Below, piece after piece: positions 59,757-64,000 of a stretch of DNA of 64,000 nt (position 1 is its first letter; each line of letters opens with the position of its first letter). The notes under the pieces are model-generated. The model searched no databases. It was not told the origin of the DNA and worked only from the letters and a program-made list of their open reading frames with translations. The position numbers were made by a program, and so were the translations under genes. Source of the DNA: Streptomyces roseirectus (GTDB taxonomy: Bacteria; Actinomycetota; Actinomycetes; Streptomycetales; Streptomycetaceae); assembly GCF_014489635.1 (NCBI RefSeq), contig NZ_CP060828.1, forward strand, positions 4,688,001-4,752,000, in the 5' to 3' direction.

Positions 59757-61370
59757 ATGAGCCACGACGGTGCCGAGGGCCGCTTCACGGGGCAGTCGCT
59801 GGCGGGCGGACGCTACCAGGTACGCGGGCTGCTGGGCGAGGGCGGCATGGCCTCGGTCCACCTCGCCTACGACTCCGTCCTCGACCGGCAGGTCGCCGTC
59901 AAGACGCTGCACTCCCAGCTCGGCCGCGAGGAGGCGTTCCGCGAGCGGTTCCGGCGCGAGGCGCAGGCCGTGGCCAAGCTCACCCACACCAACATCGTCT
60001 CCGTCTTCGACACCGGCGAGGACCAGACGGGCGGCGAGACGACGCCGTACATCGTCATGGAGTACATCGAGGGCCGCCCGCTCGGCTCGGTCCTCGACGC
60101 GGACGTCCGCCAGCACGGGGCGATGCCCGCCGACCAGGCGCTGAAGATCACCGCCGACGTCCTCGCGGCGCTCGACATCAGCCACGAGATGGGGCTCGTC
60201 CACCGCGACATCAAGCCCGGCAACGTGATGGTCGACAAGCGCGGCGTCGTCAAGGTCATGGACTTCGGCATCGCGCGGGCCATGCAGTCCGGGGTGACGT
60301 CGATGACGCAGACCGGCATGGTCGTCGGCACGCCGCAGTACCTCTCGCCGGAGCAGGCGCTCGGCCGGGCGGTCGACGCGCGCTCCGACCTGTACTCGGT
60401 CGGCATCATGCTGTTCCAGCTCGTCACCGGGCGGCTGCCGTTCGACGCGGACTCGCCGCTCGCGATCGCGTACGCGCACGTCCAGGAGGAGCCGCCGCGC
60501 GCCTCCTCCATCAACCGCGCGCTGCCGCCGGCCGTGGACGCGCTGATCTCCCGGGCGCTGAAGAAGAACCCCAACGAACGGTTCCCCACCGCCGTCGCGA
60601 TGCGCGAGGAGTGCCTGCGGGTCGCCGCGTCCTTCCAGGCGGCGCCGCCGAGCATCGTGCCGGGGGCGCCGGTGAGCAGTGGGCAGGGGGTGGGGTCGGC
60701 GGTGTTCCCGCCGCTGGGGACGCCGGCACCGGGGCCTGCGCCGACGCCCGGCCCTTATGGCCCTCAGGGTGGCGGTCCGTACGGTGCGGTGCCCGCGCCC
60801 GCGCCCTCGTACGGCTACCCCCAGCAGGGCGGATTCCCGACGCCGGCTCCCGCGTACGGCGCCCAGACCTACCCCCTCGGGGGCGGGCCGGCCACGCCGC
60901 CGCCGTCCGCGCCCGCCGGCCGGCGCAGCACCCGGCCCCTCGTCGTCGGGTCGGTCGTCGTCGCCGTCGTCGCGGTGGGGGCGCTGCTCGTGGCGCTCTC
61001 CTTCAACGGGGGCGGCAAGAAGGAGGAGGGCGGCGGGACCGCGTCCGAGTCGCCCTCCGCGAGCGCCGTCGCGGGGCACCGGGGGCCGGACCCGACCAAG
61101 ACGATCGAGTCCACGGAGTGCTCGGAGCCGGAGGAGTCCTACAACGACCCCGACAAGATCCGGGTGCCCAACTTCAAGTTCAAGAACATCGACTCCGTCA
61201 AGGCGTGCCTCCAGGCGGCCGGGTGGCGGCCCAAGATCGTCGACGTGGACGAGAACACGTTCGGCGAGGGGACGGTCATGAACCAGTTCCCGGCGGCGGA
61301 CACGGACGTCGACCCGAAGAACATGCCGGAGATCCAGCTGAACGTGTCGACGGGGGATCCGGCGTCCTGA
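59757..61370 (+). CDS. Membrane Ser/Thr protein kinase with single PASTA-like domain
   Basis: A 537-aa kinase with LGEGGMASVH, catalytic Lys K49, HRDIKPGN (Asp151) and an activation loop SMTQTGMVVGTPQYLSPEQ close to the sister kinase. After a Pro/Gly linker comes a TM near 415-435, then an extracellular domain with PNFKFKNIDSVKACLQAAGW and NQFPAADTDVDP, a single PASTA-like repeat with one extra Cys pair. PASTA domains bind muropeptides or lipid II. ATG 59757 fits a GGGGGACG SD; ATG 59673 would add 28 unconserved residues. The 355-bp divergent gap (59402-59756) holds no other gene. Confidence 0.94.
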   Translation: MSHDGAEGRFTGQSLAGGRYQVRGLLGEGGMASVHLAYDSVLDRQVAVKTLHSQLGREEAFRERFRREAQAVAKLTHTNIVSVFDTGEDQTGGETTPYIVMEYIEGRPLGSVLDADVRQHGAMPADQALKITADVLAALDISHEMGLVHRDIKPGNVMVDKRGVVKVMDFGIARAMQSGVTSMTQTGMVVGTPQYLSPEQALGRAVDARSDLYSVGIMLFQLVTGRLPFDADSPLAIAYAHVQEEPPRASSINRALPPAVDALISRALKKNPNERFPTAVAMREECLRVAASFQAAPPSIVPGAPVSSGQGVGSAVFPPLGTPAPGPAPTPGPYGPQGGGPYGAVPAPAPSYGYPQQGGFPTPAPAYGAQTYPLGGGPATPPPSAPAGRRSTRPLVVGSVVVAVVAVGALLVALSFNGGGKKEEGGGTASESPSASAVAGHRGPDPTKTIESTECSEPEESYNDPDKIRVPNFKFKNIDSVKACLQAAGWRPKIVDVDENTFGEGTVMNQFPAADTDVDPKNMPEIQLNVSTGDPAS

Positions 61371-61378
61371 CCATGCGA

Positions 61379-61413
61379 AAGGCCGGCGCCCGGATGTCCC
61401 GGGCGCCGGCCTT
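61379..61413 (+). terminator. Terminator after the PASTA kinase
   Basis: A perfect 15-bp stem, AAGGCCGGCGCCCGG (61379-61393) and CCGGGCGCCGGCCTT (61399-61413), loop 5 nt, 8 bp after the stop. Confidence 0.9.
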
Positions 61414-61427
61414 CTCCTGATCTACGC

Positions 61428-61463
61428 CCTGAGTTACAGGTACGGCCTGAGTTACAGGTACGG
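61428..61463. repeat. 18-bp tandem repeat at the 3' end of bpa
   Basis: CCTGAGTTACAGGTACGG occurs twice head to tail (61428-61445, 61446-61463). On the minus strand each copy contains CCG TAC CTG TAA, i.e. Pro-Tyr-Leu-stop; the second copy is used by bpa and the first sits in frame just after the stop. Confidence 0.85.
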
Positions 61464-61997
61464 CCCACCCGTACGGGCCCCCGGATGCCCTTCCTCACCC
61501 TCGTGGCCCCCCACTCCCGGAGGGAGTGCGCGGCGCATCTGCTCCAGTTGGGCGCGCGCGGCCATCTGCTGGGCGAAGAGGGTCGTCTGGATCCCGTGGA
61601 ACAGGCCCTCCAGCCAGCCCACGAGCTGCGCCTGGGCGATCCTCAGCTCGGCGTCGCTGGGCGTGGACTCCTCGTTGAACGGGAGCGACAGGCGCTCCAG
61701 TTCCTCGACGAGCTCCGGCGCGAGGCCGTCCTCCAGCTCCTTCACCGAACTCGCGTGGATCTCCTTGAGACGCGCCCGGCTCGCCTCGTCCAGCGGAGCC
61801 GCCCGCACCTCCTCCAGCAGTTGCTTGATCATGCTTCCGATCCGCATGACCTTCGCCGGCTGCTCCACCATCTCGGTCACGGGAACTTCCCGACCCTCGT
61901 CGTCCAGGTCGACCCCGCCGAGCGCCATGCCGTCCTGGCCCACGACCAGGATCTTCTGGGCGTTCTCCGGCGACCTTTCGTTCCTCGGCATCTCCAT
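61452..61997 (-). CDS. bpa: Bacterial proteasome activator Bpa
   Basis: A 181-aa protein of the DUF2587/Bpa family, normal length. The body is helical (VMRIGSMIKQLLEEVRAAPLDEASRARLKEIHASSVKELE, then FHGIQTTLFAQQMAARAQLEQM), forming the dodecameric ring that opens the 20S gate ATP-independently. The C terminus ends GPYL, where the family has GQYL for docking into the proteasome alpha ring, so a Gln to Pro change is present. ATG 61997 is used; ATG 61991 is an alternative. The 20S genes are elsewhere. Confidence 0.93.
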   Translation of the reverse strand: MEMPRNERSPENAQKILVVGQDGMALGGVDLDDEGREVPVTEMVEQPAKVMRIGSMIKQLLEEVRAAPLDEASRARLKEIHASSVKELEDGLAPELVEELERLSLPFNEESTPSDAELRIAQAQLVGWLEGLFHGIQTTLFAQQMAARAQLEQMRRALPPGVGGHEGEEGHPGARTGGPYL

Positions 61998-62147
61998 GCC
62001 CACATTCTCTCGCACCGACCCTGCTCCCACCCGGCTACCCCCTCCCCCCGAAGATCCACCCCGTTCCCCCCGAAATGCCCCCTCCCCTCCCCCATGCGAC
62101 CCTGACGACACACCCCACCCACGGTCGCGGGAGGACGAACGGGCCAG

Positions 62148-63032
62148 ATGCCTCACAAGCCCAGAGCAACGCAACCCCGAGGAGCGACACCGAGCCGGGA
62201 AGCCGGGCCGACCGCTCGGCGGAGTGCTGGGACGCCGGGGGCGGACGGGTTCGCACGGAGAGGCGGGACGGCACGACAGGTGGGCGAGGCGGCGCGGACG
62301 CGGGGGACGACGTCGACACGGGCAGCGGGGACCCCGTCGACGTGGAACGGCTTCCCGCCGGGAACCTCGGCCGGTCCGCGCGAACCGGCCGACGCGGCAG
62401 ACGCCGGCGGGGCGGAACCGACGCGGGGAACAGGGTGCGCGCCGACGCGGACGACGGAACCGGCCCCCCGGCCGAGAGGCGAGGCGACGCGGCCCAACGG
62501 GATGGCACCCGCACGGGACGTAGGCAGCGCGCCGACGTCGCCCCGCACCCCGCCGCGCGAACCGGCTGACGCCGCGCGGACCTCCGCCGATGCCCCAGCC
62601 CCAGCTCCGGTCCGCCGTCGGACGTTCGTCCGGCCCGGCGCGCTCGTGCTGTGCACGGTCGTGTGGCTGTGCGGCACCGGCGAGGCAGGCGCCCTGGAGC
62701 CGTCACCGGCCCCCCGTTCCACTCCCGAGCGCGCCGGAAGCCACCCGGGGGAGGGCCGGGAGCGGCCGGGGCGAGTGGGGGAGACGGCCGTCGAGGAGGG
62801 ACCGGTGCCGCAGCCCTCGGCGGAGCCCTCCGGGGCAGCCCCCTCAGCCGAGCATCCCGGGGGGACCCCCGACGCGGCCTCGGCCGTCCGCCCGGACCCC
62901 GTGCACGACACCGCCCGCCGCCACGCCGACGGCGACTCGGCCCTCCACGTGCTCCCCCTCGGCAGCGGACTGGTACTGGTGGGCCTGGGCCTGGCGCTGG
63001 CCCTGGCGGGCCTGAGACTGCGCCGAGGCTGA
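62148..63032 (+). CDS. Membrane-anchored Pro/Ala-rich protein
   Basis: A 294-aa protein. The first 150 residues are low-complexity Arg/Ala/Gly/Pro/Thr, and a hydrophobic stretch near 168-185 (ALVLCTVVWLCG) may be a signal or TM. Then comes a Pro/Glu/Ser-rich stretch and a clear C-terminal TM (HVLPLGSGLVLVGLGLALALAGLRLRRG) ending in RLRRG, a form common in Streptomyces secreted or membrane proteins. The true start is uncertain and may be inside the low-complexity part. No domain was recognised. Confidence 0.5.
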   Translation: MPHKPRATQPRGATPSREAGPTARRSAGTPGADGFARRGGTARQVGEAARTRGTTSTRAAGTPSTWNGFPPGTSAGPREPADAADAGGAEPTRGTGCAPTRTTEPAPRPRGEATRPNGMAPARDVGSAPTSPRTPPREPADAARTSADAPAPAPVRRRTFVRPGALVLCTVVWLCGTGEAGALEPSPAPRSTPERAGSHPGEGRERPGRVGETAVEEGPVPQPSAEPSGAAPSAEHPGGTPDAASAVRPDPVHDTARRHADGDSALHVLPLGSGLVLVGLGLALALAGLRLRRG

Positions 63033-63067
63033 CGGCTCACACGCGAAGGCCCCCGCCGTACCGCTCC

Positions 63068-64000
63068 CTACCGAGGCACCACCAGCAGCACCTTCCCCAC
63101 ATGCCCGCTCTCCTCCACCACCCGATGCGCCTCCCCCGCCTCCGGCATGGGAATCTCCCGGTCGACGACGGGCCGGACATGCCCCTCGGACACCAGCGGC
63201 CAGACGTGCTCGCGGACGGCGGCGACGATGGCGGCCTTCTCCTCAAGGGGCCGGGCCCGGAGGGACGTCGCGCTGATGGCCGCCCGTTTGGCGAGGAGGG
63301 TGCCGATGTTGAGGTCGGCCTTCACACCCCCCTGCATGCCGATGATCGAGAGCCGCCCGTTCACGGCGAGCGCCTGGACGTTGCGGTCGAGATACTTCGC
63401 CCCCATGTTGTCGAGGATGACGTCGGCCCCGGCCCCGCCGGTCGCCGCCCGCACCTCCTCGACGAAGTCCTGCTCCCGGTAGTTGATGAGCACATCGGCA
63501 CCGAGTTCGGCACACCGCCGCAGCTTCTCCGCCGTCCCGGCGGTCACCGCGACCTTCGCCCCGACGGCCTTCCCGAGCTGAATGGCCATCGTCCCGATCC
63601 CACTGGACCCCCCATGGACGAGCAACGTCTCCCCGGGCCGCAGGTGGGAAATCATGAAAACGTTGGACCAGACGGTGCACGCGACCTCCGGCAGCGCGGC
63701 GGCCCGCACGAGATCGACCCCCTTGGGCACCGGCAACAACTGCCCCGCCGGCACGGCCACCTTCTCCGCGTACCCCCCACCCGCGAGCAACGCACACACC
63801 TCGTCCCCGACCCGCCACCCACTCACCCCGGCCCCCACTTCAACAATCCGCCCGGAACACTCCAGCCCGGGATACGCCGAAGCCCCCGGCGGGGGATTGT
63901 AAAACCCCTGCCGCTGCAACAGATCAGCCCGATTGACAGCCCCAGCCACAACCTCGACCACCACCTCCCCCTCCCCAGCCACCGCATCCGGCACATCGCT
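63068..64000 (-). CDS. Quinone oxidoreductase (NADPH, MDR family), 5' truncated
   Basis: At least 310 residues, open to the window end, so the N terminus is missing. This is an MDR-type NADPH:quinone reductase: GAVNRADLLQRQGFYNPPPG, EVGAGVSGWRVGDEV, Rossmann LLVHGGSSGIGTMAIQLGKA, and the C-terminal HVWPLVSEGHVRP and IPMPEAGEAHRV. It is of the PIG3/TP53I3-like group and lacks the zinc ligands of alcohol dehydrogenases. Cytoplasmic; it reduces quinones to semiquinone or hydroquinone. Confidence 0.92.
   Translation of the reverse strand, partial: SDVPDAVAGEGEVVVEVVAGAVNRADLLQRQGFYNPPPGASAYPGLECSGRIVEVGAGVSGWRVGDEVCALLAGGGYAEKVAVPAGQLLPVPKGVDLVRAAALPEVACTVWSNVFMISHLRPGETLLVHGGSSGIGTMAIQLGKAVGAKVAVTAGTAEKLRRCAELGADVLINYREQDFVEEVRAATGGAGADVILDNMGAKYLDRNVQALAVNGRLSIIGMQGGVKADLNIGTLLAKRAAISATSLRARPLEEKAAIVAAVREHVWPLVSEGHVRPVVDREIPMPEAGEAHRVVEESGHVGKVLLVVPR

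Noticed and set aside
62153..63040. Minus-strand 295-aa ORF over the Pro/Ala-rich gene
   Set aside because: It is the shadow of a low-complexity region; the plus frame has a clear C-terminal TM ending RLRRG.

Overview
The window is high-GC actinobacterial chromosome, almost certainly Streptomyces. Signs of this are the strong G/C third-codon bias, frequent GTG and TTG starts, many 1-4 nt stop/start overlaps, DUF397 plus XRE/DUF5753 gene pairs, PASTA and Ser/Thr kinases, a bacterial proteasome activator and a branched-chain 2-oxo acid dehydrogenase cluster. No rRNA, tRNA, CRISPR array, transposase or integrase was seen. Both window edges cut genes.

Layout. 0-3.3 kb: the tail of a DUF3696 ATPase with an unknown partner, a small secreted protein and a pirin. 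3.4-10.3 kb: a cold-shock protein next to a DEAD-box helicase, an SseB-like protein, a lipoprotein intradiol dioxygenase, a FadE5-type acyl-CoA dehydrogenase and a beta-lactamase-fold serine hydrolase. 10.3-19.8 kb is accessory: an HTH-NTPase-WD40 STAND protein, two exported proteins, an ATPase/PIN-like pair, an XRE/DUF397 pair and small GntR-linked genes. 19.9-22.7 kb: M18 aminopeptidase and GH1 beta-glucosidase.

22.7-36.0 kb is the most interesting block. Two perfect CebR-type boxes (TGGGAGCGCTCCCA) sit between the GH1 gene and a ten-gene plus-strand operon. Its order is radical SAM/SPASM-like enzyme, flavin monooxygenase with a large low-complexity insert, SET-type sugar exporter, GT2 glycosyltransferase, PIG-L deacetylase, cytoplasmic GH3, Gfo/Idh oxidoreductase, sugar-nucleotide epimerase, cupin, and a C-methyltransferase resembling NDP-keto-sugar C3'-methylases. 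I infer a cellobiose-responsive pathway making a modified sugar or glycoside.

36.1-45 kb is mostly housekeeping: thioredoxin/NHL protein, cupin, GlxA-type regulator with a LURP-one protein, nitrilase-family amidase, mycothiol-dependent isomerase family protein, MFS/GntR pair and a D,D-carboxypeptidase. 45.2-48.0 kb holds a minus-strand cassette (secreted helical peptide, small membrane protein, ABC ATPase, ABC permease). It carries two copies of a roughly 90-nt structured leader, each with a hairpin that covers the Shine-Dalgarno sequence. 48.2-52.6 kb: a second XRE/DUF397 pair, HATPase, hypothetical protein, MinD-like P-loop protein and Bro-N antirepressor-like protein. 52.6-64 kb is core chromosome: BCKDH E1alpha/E1beta/E2, a DevR-like response regulator, divergent Ser/Thr kinases, Bpa, a membrane-anchored Pro/Ala-rich protein and the body of a quinone oxidoreductase.
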